The notes beneath the pieces are model-generated. The model had not been told where the DNA came from and did no database searches. It saw only the letters and a list, made by a program, of their open reading frames with translations. A DNA stretch of 64,000 nt from Brassica napus. Lineage: Eukaryota; Streptophyta; Magnoliopsida; Brassicales; Brassicaceae. Positions 13,031-26,929 of the stretch are shown one piece after another; positions within the stretch are counted from its first letter, which is position 1; every line of letters starts with the position of its first letter. A program made the translations under genes and the position numbers. The DNA lies in contig NC_063447.1 in the NCBI RefSeq assembly GCF_020379485.1, forward strand, positions 62,795,452 through 62,859,451. The letters are read 5' to 3'.

Positions 13031-16000
13031 AATCTATGGTTAATCCCTACCAAAATATTGAATTTTTCGGTAAATGCTCTATATACTGAAGCCTATGATC
13101 TTTAGTGTTGTTTTAAAGTTTCTAAGCACGTTCTACATTTGTATCAATGAATATTAAAATCCCTTTCAAGTTACATAGGCATCGTTTAAATTTTTTTGTC
13201 AATTAATTTAGTAAAACTTCATAATATTCCCTAAATTGGTTGACCAACCACTATAAAATCGCTATTCTCTAGAAACACGTAGACAACAAAGGTTCTAATC
13301 ATCTTTGGCCTTCATCATATGTTACTGAAAGATGCAACTATACATTAAAATAGAATTTATATTTTTTTGAATTTTTCTCAAAATCTATGGGTTAACCAAT
13401 TCGGAAATATTTAATTTTTCGGTAAATGCTATATATACTGAAGCCTATGCTCTTTACTGTTGTTTTAAAATTTCTAAACACATTCTACATTTGTATTGTA
13501 TATTAAACTCTCTTTCATGGTACATGCTCATCGTTTAAATTTTTTGCCAATTAATTTAGTAAAACTTCATAATACTCCCTAAATTGGTTGACTAACCAAT
13601 ATTAAATCCTATTCTCTAGAAAAATGGAGACAACAAATGTTTCAAACCTCTTTGACCTTCATCATATGTTAGTGAAGGATGCAACTATGCATTAAAACAG
13701 AATTTTCATTTTTTTTTGAATTTTTCTCAAAATCTATAGGTAACCCCTACGAAAATATTTAATTTTTCGGTAAATGCTTTATATACTAAGCCTATGATCT
13801 TTAGTGTTGTTTTAAAATTTTTAAACACATTCTATATTTTTATTAATGTATATTAAACTCTCTCTCAAGGTACATGGGCATCGTTAAAACTTTTCTCAAA
13901 ATCTAAGGGTTAACCCCTACGAAATATTTAATTTTTTGGTAAATGCTCTATATACTGAAGCCTATGATCTTTAGTGTTGTTTTAAAATTTCTAAACGCAT
14001 TCTACATTTGTATTAATGTATATTAAACTCTCTTTCATAGTACATGAGCATCGTTAAAACTTTTTGCCAATTAATTTAGTAAAACTTCATAATACTCTCT
14101 AAAATTGGTTGACTAACCACTATAACATCGCTATTCTCTAGAAAAACAAAAACAACAAAGGTTCTAATCCTCTTTGGCCTTCATCATATATTATTGAAGG
14201 ATGCAACTACGCATTAAAATAGAATTTTCATTTTTTTTTGAATTTTTCTCAAAATCTACGGGTTAACCCCCTACGAAAATATTTAATTTTTCAGTTGTTT
14301 TAAAATTTCTAAATACATTCCACATTTGTATCAATGTATATTAAACTCTCTTTCATGGTACATGCACATCGTTTAAATTTTTTGCCAATTAATTTAGTAA
14401 AAATTCATAATACCCTCTAAATTGGTTGACTAACCAATATTAAATCCTATTCTCTAGAAAAACGGAGACAACAAAGGTTTCAAACAGAATTTTCATTTTC
14501 TTTTGAATTTTTCTCAAAATCTATAGGTAAATGCTTTATATACTAAGCATATGATCGTAAGTGTTGTTTTAAAATTTCTAAACACATTTTACATTTGTAT
14601 TAATGTATATTAAATTCTCTTTCACGGTACATGGGTATCGTTTAAATTTATTGTCAATTAATTTAGTAAAACTTCATAATACTCCCAAATTTGGTTGACT
14701 AACCACTATAAAATCGATATTCTCTAGAAAAACGTAGACAACAAAAGTTCCAAACCTCTTTGACCTTCATCATATGTTATTGAAGGATGCAACTATGCAT
14801 TAAAATAAAATTTTCAATTTTTTGAATTTTTCTCAAAATCTATGGGTTTAACCCCTACGAAAATATTGAATTTTTCGGTAAATGCTCTATATACTAAAAC
14901 CTATGATCTTTACTGTTGTTTTAAAATTTCTAATTACATTCTACATTTGTATCAATGTATATTAAACTCTCTTTCATGGTACATGGGCATCATTTAATTT
15001 TTTTTGTCAATTAATTTAGTAAAATTTCATAATACTCCCTAAATTGGTTGACTAACCACTATAAAATTGCTATTCTCTAGAAAAACGGAGACAACAAAAG
15101 TTCCAAACTTCTTTGACCTTCATTATATATTATTGAAGGATGCAACTATGCATTAAAATAAAATTTTCATTTTTTTTGATTTTTTCTCTAAATCTATGGG
15201 TTAACCCATTCGGAAATATTTAATTTTTCGGTAAATGCTCTATATACTGAAGCCTATGCTCTTTACTGTTGTTTTAAAATTTCTAAACACATTCTACATT
15301 TGTATTAATGTATATTAAACTCTCTTTCATGGTAAATGCGCATCGTTTAAATTTTTTGCCAATTAATTTTGTAAGACTTCATAATACTCTCCAAATTGGT
15401 TGACTAACCAATATTAAATCCTATTCTCTAGAAAAATGGAGACAACAAATGTTTCAAACCTCTTTGACCTTCATCATATGTTAGTGAATGATGCAACTAT
15501 GCGTTAAAACAAAATTTTCACTTTTAAAAAAATTTTCTCAAAATCTATAGGTTAACCCCTACAAAAATATTTAATTTTTCGGTAAATGCTTTTTATACTA
15601 AGCCTATGATCTTTAGTGTTGTTTTAAAATTTCTAAACACATTATACATTTTATTAATGTATATTAAACTCTCTTACATGATACATGAGTATCGTTTAAA
15701 TTTGTTGTCAATTAATTTAGTAAAACTTTATAATACTCCCTAAATTGGTTGACTAACAACTATAAAATCGCTATTTTTTAGAAAAAGAGAGAAAAAAGGT
15801 TCGAAACCTCTTTGACCTTCATCATATGTTAATGAAGGATGCTGTTATGTATTAAAAAAATTTCGCAAAATCTATTGGTTAACGACCCCTACGAAAATAT
15901 TGATTTTTTGGGTAAATGTTCTATATACTGAAATCTATGATCATTAGTATTGTTTTAAAATTTTTAAACGCATTCTACATTTGTATTAATGTATACTAAA

Positions 16001-19000
16001 CTCTCTTTCATTGTAAATGGGCATCGTTTACTTTTTTTGTCAATTAATTTAGAAAAACTTCGTAACACTCCCTAAATTGGTTGACTAAGCACTATAAAAT
16101 TGCTATTCTCAAGAAAAACGGAGACAACAAAGGTTCCAAACGTCCTTGACCTTCATCATATTTTAGTGAAGGATGCAACTATGCATTAAATAGAATTTTC
16201 ATTTTTTTTGAATTTTTCTCAAAATCTATGGGTTAACCCCAGCGAAAATATTGAATTTTCGGTAAATGCTCTATATACTAAAACCTATGATCTTTACTGT
16301 TGTTTTAAAATTTCTAAACACATTTGACATTTGTGTTTATGTATATTAAACTCTCTTTCATGGTACATGGGTATCGTTTAAATTTGTTGTCAATTAATTT
16401 AGTAAAACTTCATAATACTCCCTAAATTTGTTGACTAAGCACTATAAAATTACTATTATCAAGAAAAATGGAGACAACAAAAGTTCTAATCCTCTTTGAC
16501 CTTCATCATATGTTATTGAAGGATGCAACTATGCATTAAAATGGAATTTTCATTTTTTTGAATTTTTCTCAAAATCTATGGTTAACTCTTGCGAAAATAT
16601 TAAATTTTTCGGTAAATTCTCTATATACTGAAGCCTGTGATCTTTAGTGTTGTTTTAAAATTTCTAAACCCGTTCTACATTTGTATTAATTAATATTAAA
16701 ATCTCTTTCAAGGTACATAGGCATCGTTTAAATTTTTTTGTCAATTAATTTAGTAAAACTTCATAATACTCACAAAATTGGTTGACTAACCACTATAAAA
16801 TCGTTATTCTCTTGAAAAACAGAGACAACAAAGGTTCTAATCCTCTTTGGCCTTCATCATATGTTACTGAAGGATGCAACTATTCATTAAAATAGAATTT
16901 TCATTTTTTTGAATTTTTCTCAAAATCTATGGTTAACCCTACGAAATATTTAATTTTTCGGTCAATGCTCTATATACTGAAGCTTATGATCTTTAGTGTT
17001 GTTTTAAAATTTCTAAACGCATTCTATATTTTTATTAATATATATTAAACTTTTTTTCATAGTACATGGGCATCGTTAAAATTTTTGTCAATTAATTTAG
17101 TAAATCTTCATAATACACCATAAATTGGTTTACTGAGCACTATAAAATTGCTATTATCAAGAAAAACGGAGACAACAAAAGTTTCAACCCTCTTTGACCT
17201 TCATCATATGTTATTGAAGGATGCAACTATGCATTAAAATAGAATTTTCATTTTTATTTTAATTTTTCTTAAAATCTATGGGTTTAACCCCTACGAAAGT
17301 ATTGAATTTTTCGGTAAATGCTCTTTCTACTAAGCCTATGATCTTTAGTGTTTTTTTGAAATTTCTAAACACATTCTACATTTGTATTAATGTATATTAA
17401 ACCCTATTTCATGGTACATGGGCATCGTTAAAATTTGTTGTCAATTACTTTAGTAAAACTTCATAATACTCCCTAAATTGGTTGACTAACCACGATAAAA
17501 TCGCTATTCTCTAAAAAAACGAAGACAACAAAGGTTCCAAACATCTTTGACCTTTAGAGAAGGATACAACTATGCAATAAATTAGAATTTTTAATTTTTT
17601 TGAATTTTTCTCAAAGTCTATGGGTTAACCCGTTCAGAAATATTTAATTTTTCGGTAGATGCTCTATATACTGAAGCCTATGCTCTTTACTGTTGTTTTA
17701 AAATTTCTAAACACATTCTACATTTGTATTAATGTATATTAAACTCTATTTCATGGTACATACGCATCGTTTAAATTTTTTTCTAATTAATTTAGTAAAA
17801 CTTCATAATACTCCCTAAATTGGTTGACTAACCAATATTAAATCCTATTCTCTAGAAAAATGGAGACAACAAATGTTTCAAACCTCTTTGACCTTCATCA
17901 TATGTTAGTGAAGGATGCAACTATGCATTAAAACAGAATTTTCATTTTTTTTGAATTTTTCTCAAAATTAATAAGTTAACCCCCTACTAAAACATTTAAT
18001 TTTCGGTAAATGTTTTATATACTAAGCCTATGATCTTTAGTGTTGTTTTAAAATTTCTAAACACATTATACATTTATATTAATGTATATTAAACTCTCTT
18101 TCATGGTACATGGGTATCGTTTAAATTTGTTGTCAATTAATTTAGTAAAACTTCATAATACTCCCTAAATGGTTGACTAACCAATATTAAATCCTATTCT
18201 CTAGAAAAATGGAGACAACAAAGGTTCTAAACCTCTTTGATCTTCATCATATGTTAGTGAAGGATGCAACTATGCATTAAAATATAATTTTATTTTTTTT
18301 AATTTTTCTCAAAATCTATGGGTTAACCCATTCGGCAATATTTAGTTTTTCGGTAAATGCTCTATATACTGAAGCCTATGCTCTTTACTGTTGTTTTAAA
18401 ATTTCTAAACACATTCTACATTTGTATAAATATATATTAAACTCTCGTTTATGGTACATGGGCATCATTTAAATTTTTTTGTCAATTAGTTTTGTAAAAC
18501 TTCATAATACTCCTTAAATTGGTTGAATAACCACTATAAAATCGATACTCTCTAGACAAAGGGAGACAACAAAGGTTCTAATCCTCTTTGACCTTCATTA
18601 TATGTTATTGAAGGATGCAACTATGCATTAAAATAGAATTTTCGTTTTTTTAAAAATTTTTCTCAAAATCCATTGGTTAACCCCCTACGAAAGTATTGAA
18701 TTTTTCGGTAAATGCTCTTTCTACTAAGCCTATGATCTTTAGTGTTGTTTTAAAATTTCTAAACACATTCTACATTTGTATAAATGTATATTAAACTCTC
18801 TTTCATGGTACGTAGGTATCAATTAATGTTTTTGTCAATTAATTTAATAAAACTTAATAATACTCTCTAAATTGGTTGACTAACAACTATAAAATCGCTA
18901 TTCTCTAGAAAAAAGGAGAAAAGAAAAGTTCCAAACTTCTTTGAACTTCATCATATGTTAATGAAGGATTCAACTATGCATTAAAATAGAATTTTCATTT

Positions 19001-21469
19001 TTTTTTGAATTTTTCTCAAAATCTATGGTTTCCCTACGAAAATATTGAATTTTTCGGTAAATGCTTTATATACTGAAGCCTATGATCTTTAGTGTTGTTT
19101 TGAAATTTCTAAACACGTTCTACATTTGTATTAATGTATATAAACTCTCTTTTATGGTAACATGGGCATCGTTTGAATTTTTTAGTCAATTAATTTAGTA
19201 GAACTTCATAATACTCCCTAAATTGGTTGACTAACCACTAATAATCGCTATTCTCTAGAAAAACGGAGACAACAAAAGTTTCAAACCTCTTTGACCTTCA
19301 TCATATGTTATTGAAGGATGCAACTATGCATTAAAATAGAATTTTCATTTTTTTTTGAAAATGTCTCAAAATCTATGGGTTAACCCCTACGAAAATATTG
19401 AATTTTTCGGTAAATGCTCTTTATACTAAGCCTATGATCTTTAGTGTTGTTTTAAAATTTATAAACACATTCTACATTTGTAGTAATGTATATTAAATTC
19501 TCTTTCATGGTACATGGGTATCGTTAAAATTTTTTGCCAATTAATTTCATAAAACTTCATAATACTCCATAAATTGGTTGACTAAGCACTATAAAATCGT
19601 TATTCTCTAGAAAAACGGAGACAACAAAGGTGCTAATCCTCTTTGGCCTTCATCATATGTTATTGAAGGATACAACTATGCATTAAAATAGAATTTTCAT
19701 TTTTTTGAATTTTTCTCAAAATCTAAGGGTTAACCCCAGCGAAAATATTGAATTTTTCGGTAAATGCTCTATATACTAAAACCTATGATCTTCACTGTTG
19801 TTTTAAAATTTCTAAACACATTCCACATTTGTATAAATGTATATTAAACTCTCTTTCATGGTACATGGGCATCGTTTAAATTTTTTTGTCAATTAATTTT
19901 GTAAAACTTCATAATACTCCTTAAAATGGTTGAATAACCACTATAAAATCGATATTATCTAGAAAAAGGGAGACAACAAAGGTTTAATCCTCTTTGGCAT
20001 TCATCATATGTTATTGAAGGATGCAACTATGCATAAAAATAGAAATTTCATTTTCTTGAATTTTTCTCAAAATCTATGGTTAACCCCTACCAAAATATTA
20101 AATTTTTCGGTAAATGTTCTATATACTGAAGCCTATGATCTTTTGTGTTGTTTTAAAATTTCTAAGCACGTTATACATTTGTATTAATGAATATTAAAAT
20201 CTCTTTCAAGTTACATAGGCATCGTTTAAATTTTTTTGTCAATTAATTTAGTAAAACTTCATAATACTCCCTAAATTGGTTGACCAACCACTATAAAATC
20301 TCTATTCTCTAGAAACACGTAGACAACAAAGGTTCTAATCCTCTTTGGCCTTCATCATATGTTACTGAAGGATGCAACTATACATTAAAATAGAATTTAC
20401 ATTTTTTTGAATTTTTCTCAAAATCTATGGGTTAACCCATTCGGAAATATTTAATTTTTCGGTAAAAGCTCTATATACTGAAGCCTATGCTCTTTACTGT
20501 TGTTTTAAAATTTATAAACACATTCTACATTTGTATTATGTATATTAAACTCTCTTTAATGGTACATGCTCATCGTTTACATTTTTTGCCAATTAATATA
20601 GTAAAACTTCATAATACTCCCTAAATTGGTTGACTAACCAATATTACATCCTATTCTCTAGAAAAACGGAGACAACAAATGTTTCAAACCTCTTTGACCT
20701 TCATCATATGTTAGTGAAGGATGCAACTATGCATTAAAACAGAAATTTTCATTTTTTTGAATTTTTCTCAAAATCTATAGGTAACCCCTACGAAAATATT
20801 TAATTTTTCGGTAAATGCTTTATATACTAAGCCTATGATCTTTAGTGTTATTTTAAAATTTCTAAACACATTATATATTTTTATTAATGTATATTAAACT
20901 CTCTTTCATGGTACATGGGCATCGTTAAAATATTTTTTCAATTAATTTAGTAAATCTAAATAATACACCATAAATTGGTTGATTGAACACTATAAAATTG
21001 CTATTATCTAGAAAAACGGAGACAACAAAAATTCTAATCCTCTTTGACCTTCATCATATGTTATTGAAGGATGCAACTATCCATTAAAACAGAATTTTCA
21101 TTTTTTTTTAATTTTTCTCAAAATCCATGGGTCCCCTACGAAAGTATTGATATTTTCGGTAAATACTCTTTCTACAAAGCCTATGATCTTTAGTGTTGTT
21201 TTAAAAATTCTAAACACATTCTATATTTGTATAAATGTATATTAAACTCTCTTTCATGGTATATAGGCATCATTTAATTTTTTGTTAATTAATTTAGTAA
21301 AACTTAATAATACTCCCTAAATTGGTTGACTAAAAACTATAAAATCGCTATTTTCTAGAAAAAAGGAGAAAAGAAAAGTTTCAAACCTCTTTGATCCTTC
21401 TTCATATGTTAATGAAGGATTCAACTATGCATTAAAATAGAATTTTAGTTTTTTTTAATTTTTCTCAAA

Positions 21470-23150
21470 ATCTATGGGTTAACAACCCCTACGAAAATAT
21501 TGAATTTTTCGGTAAATGCTCTATATACTGAAGCCTATGATCTTTAGTGTTGTTTTAAAATTTCTAAACACGTTCTACATTTGTATTAATGTATATTAAA
21601 CTCTCTTTCATGGTAACACGGGCATCGTTTAAATTTTTTGTCAATTAATTTAGTAGAACTTCATAATACTCCCTAAATTGGTTGACTAACCACTATGAAA
21701 TCGCTATTCTCTAGAAAAACGGAGACAACAAAGGTTTTAATCCTGTTTGACCTTCATCATATATTATTGAAGTATGCAACTATGCATTAATAGAATTTTT
21801 ATTTTTTTGAATTTTTCTCAAAATCTATGGGTTAACCCCTGCGAAAATATTGAATTTTTCGGTAAATGCTCTATATACTAAAACCTATGATCTTTACTGT
21901 TGTTTTAAAATTTCTAAACACATTTTACATTTGTGTTAATGTATATTAAACTCTCTTTCATGTTACATGGGTATCGTTTAAATTTTTGTCAATTAATTTA
22001 GTAAAACTTCATAATATTCCCTAAATTGGTTGACTAAGCACTATAAAATCGCAATTCACAAAAGTTCCCAACCTACGAAAATTTGAATTTTTCGGTAAAT
22101 GCTCTTTATACTAAGCCTATGATTTTTAGTGTTGTTTTAAAATTTCTAAACACATTCTACATTTGTATTAGTGTATATTAAATTCTCTTTCATGGTACAT
22201 GGGCATCGTTCAAAATTGTTTGTCAATTAATTTAGTAAAACTTCATAATACTCCATAAATTGGTTGACTAAGCACTATAAAATCGCAATTCTCTAGAAAA
22301 ACGGAGACAACAAATGTGCTAATCCTCTTTGGCCTTCATCATATGTTATTGAAGGATGCAACTATGCATTAAAATAAAATTTTCATTTTTTTGAATTTTT
22401 CTCAAAATCTATGGGTCCCTACGAAATATTTAATTTTTCGGTCAATGCTCTATATACTGAAGCCAATGATCTTTAGTGTTGTTTTAAAATTTCTAAACGC
22501 ATTCTATATTTTTATTAATGTATATTAAACTCTCTTTCATGGTACATGGGCATCGTTAAAATATTTTGTCGATTAATTTAGTAAATCTTCATAATACACC
22601 ATAAATTGGTTGACTAAGCACTATAAAATCGCTATTATCTTGAAAAACGGAGACAACAAAGGTGCTAATCCTCTTGGCCTTCATCATATATCATATGTTA
22701 ATGAAGGATTCAACTATGCACTAAAATAGAATTTTCGTTTTTGAATTTTTTTCAAAATCTATGGGTTAACTAACCCCTACGAAAATATTGAATTTTTCGG
22801 TAAATGCTCTATATACTGAAGCCTATGATCTTTAGTGTTGTTTTAAAATTTCTAAACACGTTCTACATTTGTATTAATGTATATTAAACTCTCTTTCATG
22901 GTAACACGGGCATCGTTTAAATTTTTTGTCAATTAATTTAGTAGAACTTCATAATACTCCCTAAATTGGTTGACTAACCACTATGAAATCGCTATTCTCT
23001 AGAAAAACGGAGACAACAAAGGTTTTAATCCTGTTTGACCTTCATCATATATTATTGAAGTATGCAACTATGCATTAATAGAATTTTTATTTTTTTGAAT
23101 TTTTCTCAAAATCTATGGGTTAACCCCTGCGAAAATATTGAATTTTTCGG
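21470..23150. repeat. Higher-order duplication marked by GGTAACACGGGCATCG
   Basis: The rare variant GGTAACACGGGCATCG occurs at 21612 and 22900. It is followed in both places by the same private changes (CACTATGAAATCGC, TTTTAATCCTGTTTGACC, ATTATTGAAGTATGC, TTAACCCCTGCG). The spacing, 1288 bp, is not a whole number of monomers, because the segment between contains a truncated monomer near 22055-22090. Confidence 0.75.
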
Positions 23151-26100
23151 TAAATGCTCTATATACTAAAACCTATGACCTTTACTGTTGTTTTAAAATT
23201 TCTAAACACATCTTACTTTTGTGTTAATGTATATTAAACACTTTTTCATGTTACATGGGTATCGTTTAAATTTTTTGACAATTAAGTTAGTAAAACTTCA
23301 TAATACTCCCTAAATTGGTTGACTAAGCACTATAAAATCGCTATTATCTAGAAAAACGGAGACAACAAAAAATCCAAACCTCTTTGACCTTCATCATATG
23401 TTATTAAAGGATGCAACTATGCATTAAAATAGAATTTTCATTTTTTTTTGAATTTTTCTCAAAATCTATGGGTTACCCCTACGAAAATATTAAATTTTTC
23501 GGTAAATGCTCTTTAAACTAAGCCTATGATCATTAGTGTTGTTTTAAAATTTCTAAACACATTCTACATTTGTATTAATGTATATTAAATTCTCTTTCAT
23601 GGTACATGGGCATCGTTAATTTTTTTGTCAATTAATTGAGTAAAACTTCATAATACTCCATAAATTGGTTAACTAAGCACTATAAAATCGCAATTCTCTA
23701 GAAAAACAGAGACAACAAAGGTGCTAATCCTCTTTGGCCTTCATCATATGTTATTGAAGGATCCAACTATGCATTAAAATAGAATTTTCATTATTTTGAA
23801 TTTTTCTCAAAATCAATGGGTTAACCCCTGCGAAAATATTGAATTTTTCGGTAAATGCTCTATATACTAAAACCTATGATCTTTACTGTTGTTTTAAAAT
23901 TTCTAAACACATTCTACATTTGTATTAATGTATATTAAATTCTCCTACATGTTACTTTGGTATAGTATAAATGTTTTGTCAATTAATTTAGTAAAACTTC
24001 ATAATACTCCCTAAATTGGTTGACTAAGCACTATAAAATCGCTATTATCTAGAAAAACGGAGACAACAAAAGTTCCAAACCTCTTTGACCTTCATCATAT
24101 GTTATTAAAGGATGCAACTATGCATTAACATAGAATTTTAATTTTTTGAATTTTTCTCAAAATCTATGGGTTAACCCCTAAGAAAATATTGAATTTTTCG
24201 GTAAATACTCTTTATACTAAGCCTATGATCTTCAGTGTTGTTTTAAAATTTCTAAACACATTCTACATTAATATTAATGTATATTAAACTATCTTTCAGG
24301 GTACATGAGCATCATTTAAATTTTTTGTCAATTAGTTTAGTAAAATTTCATAATACTCCCTAAATTGGTTGAATAACCACTATAAAATCGCAATTCTCTA
24401 GAAAAACGGAGATAACAAAGGTGCTAATCCTCTTTGGCTTTCATCATATGTTATTGAAGGATGCAATTATGCATTAACATAGAATTTTTATTTTTTTGAA
24501 TTTTTCTCAAAATCTATGGGTTATTAGTGTTGTTTTAAAATTTCTAAAAACATTTTAAATTTATATTAATGTATGTTAAACTCTCTTTCATGGTACATGG
24601 GTATCGTTTAAATTTTTTGTCAATTAATTTAGTAAAACTTCATAATGCTCCCTAAATTGGTTGACTAAGCACTATAAAATCGCTATTATCTAGAAAAACA
24701 GAGACAACAAAATTTCAAAACCTCTTTGACCTTCATCATATGTTATTAAAGGATACAACTTTGCATTAAATAGAATTTTTATTTTTTTGAATTTTTCTCA
24801 AAATCTATGGGTTAACCCTACGAAAATATTGAATTTCTCGGTAAATGCTCTTTATACTAAGCCTATGATCTTTAGTGTTGTTTTAAAATTTCTAAACACA
24901 TTCTACATTTGTATTAATGTATATTAAATTCTCTTTCATGGTACATGGGCATCGCTAAAATGTTTTGTCAATTAATTTAGTAAAACTTCATAATACTCCA
25001 TAAATTGGTTGACTAAGCACTATAAAATCGCTATTATCTAGAAAAACGGAGACAACAAAAGTTCCAAACCTCTTTGACCTTCATTATATGTTATTGAATG
25101 ATGCAACTATTCGTTAAAATAGAATTTTAATTTTTTTTGAATTTTTCTCAAAATCTATGGGTTAACCCCTATGAAAATATTGAATTTTTGGGTAAATGCT
25201 TTTTATACTAAGCCTATGATCTTTAGTGTTGTTTTAAAATTTCTAAACACATTCTTCATTTGTATTAATGTATATTAAACTCCCTTTCATGGTACATGGG
25301 CATCATTTAAATTTTTTGTCAATTAGTTTAGTAAAACTTCATAATACTACCTAAATTGGTTGAATAACCACTATAAAATCGCAATTCTCTGGAAAAACGG
25401 AGACAACAAAGGTGGTAATCCTCTTTGGCCATCATCATATGTTATTGAATGATGAAACTATGCATTAAAATAGAATTTTCATTTTTTTGAATTTTTCTCA
25501 ATATCTACGGGTTAACCCCTACGAAATATTTAATTTTTCGGTCAATGCTCTATATACTGAAGCCTATGATCTTTATTGTTGTTTTAAAATTTCTAAACAC
25601 ATTCTACATTTTTATTAATGTAAATTAAAATTTCTTTCATGGTACATGGGCATCGTTAAAAATTTTTGTCAATTAATTTAGTAAAACTTCATAATACTCC
25701 ATAAATTAGTTGACTAAGCACTATAAAATCGCTATTATCTAGAAAAACGGAGACAACAAAATTTCCAAACCGCTTTGACCTTCATCATATGTTATTAAAA
25801 GATGCAACTATGCGTTAAAATAGAATTTTCATTTTTTAAAAAAATTTCTCATAATCTACGGGTTAACCCACCTACGAAAATAATGATTTTTTTGGTAAAG
25901 GCTCTTTATACTAAGACTATGATCTTTAGTGTTGTTTTAAAATTTATAAACACATTCTACATTTGTATTAATGTATATTAAACTCTCTTTCATGGTACAT
26001 GGACATCATTTAAATTTTTTGTCAATTAATTTAGTAAAACTTCGTAATACTCCCTAAATTGGTTGACTAACCACTATAAAATTGCTATTATCTAGAAAGC

Positions 26101-26929
26101 CGGAGACAACAAAGGTTCTAATCCTCTTTGGCCTTCATCATATGTTATTGAAGGATGCAACTATGCATTAAAATAGAAATTTTATTTTTTCAATTTTTCT
26201 CAAAATCTAAAGGTTAACCGCTACGACAATTTTGAATTTTTTGGTAAATGCTCTATATACTAAAACCTATGATATTTACTGTTGTTTTAATATTTCTAAG
26301 CACATTCTACATTTGTATCAATGTATATTAAATTCTCTTTCATGGTACATGGGCATCGTTTAAATTTTTTGTCAATTAATTTAGTAAAACTTCATAATAC
26401 TCCCTAAATTGGTTGACTAACCACTATAAAATCGCTATTCTCTAGAAAAACGACGACAACAAAGGTTTTAATCCTCTTTGGCCTTCATCATATGTTATTT
26501 AAGAATGCAACTATGCATTAAAATAGAATTTTCATTTTTTTGAATTTTTCTCAGAATCTATGGGTTAACCCCTACGAAAATATTGAATTTTTCGATAAAT
26601 GCTCTATATACTGAAGCCTATTATCTTTAGTGTTGTTTTAAAATTTCCAAGCACGTTCTACATTTTTATTAATGTATATTAAACTCTCTTTCATGGTAAA
26701 TGAGAATTTTTTTGTTAATTAATTTAGTAAAACTTCATAATACTTCATAAATTGGTTGACTAAGCACTATAAAATCGTTATTATCTAGAAAAACAGAGAC
26801 AACAAAAGTTTCAATCCTCTTTGACCTTCATCATATGTTAATAAAGGATGCAACTATGCATTAAAATAGAATTTTCATTTTTTTGAATTTTTCTCAAAAT
26901 CTATGGGTTAACAACCTCTACGAAAATAT

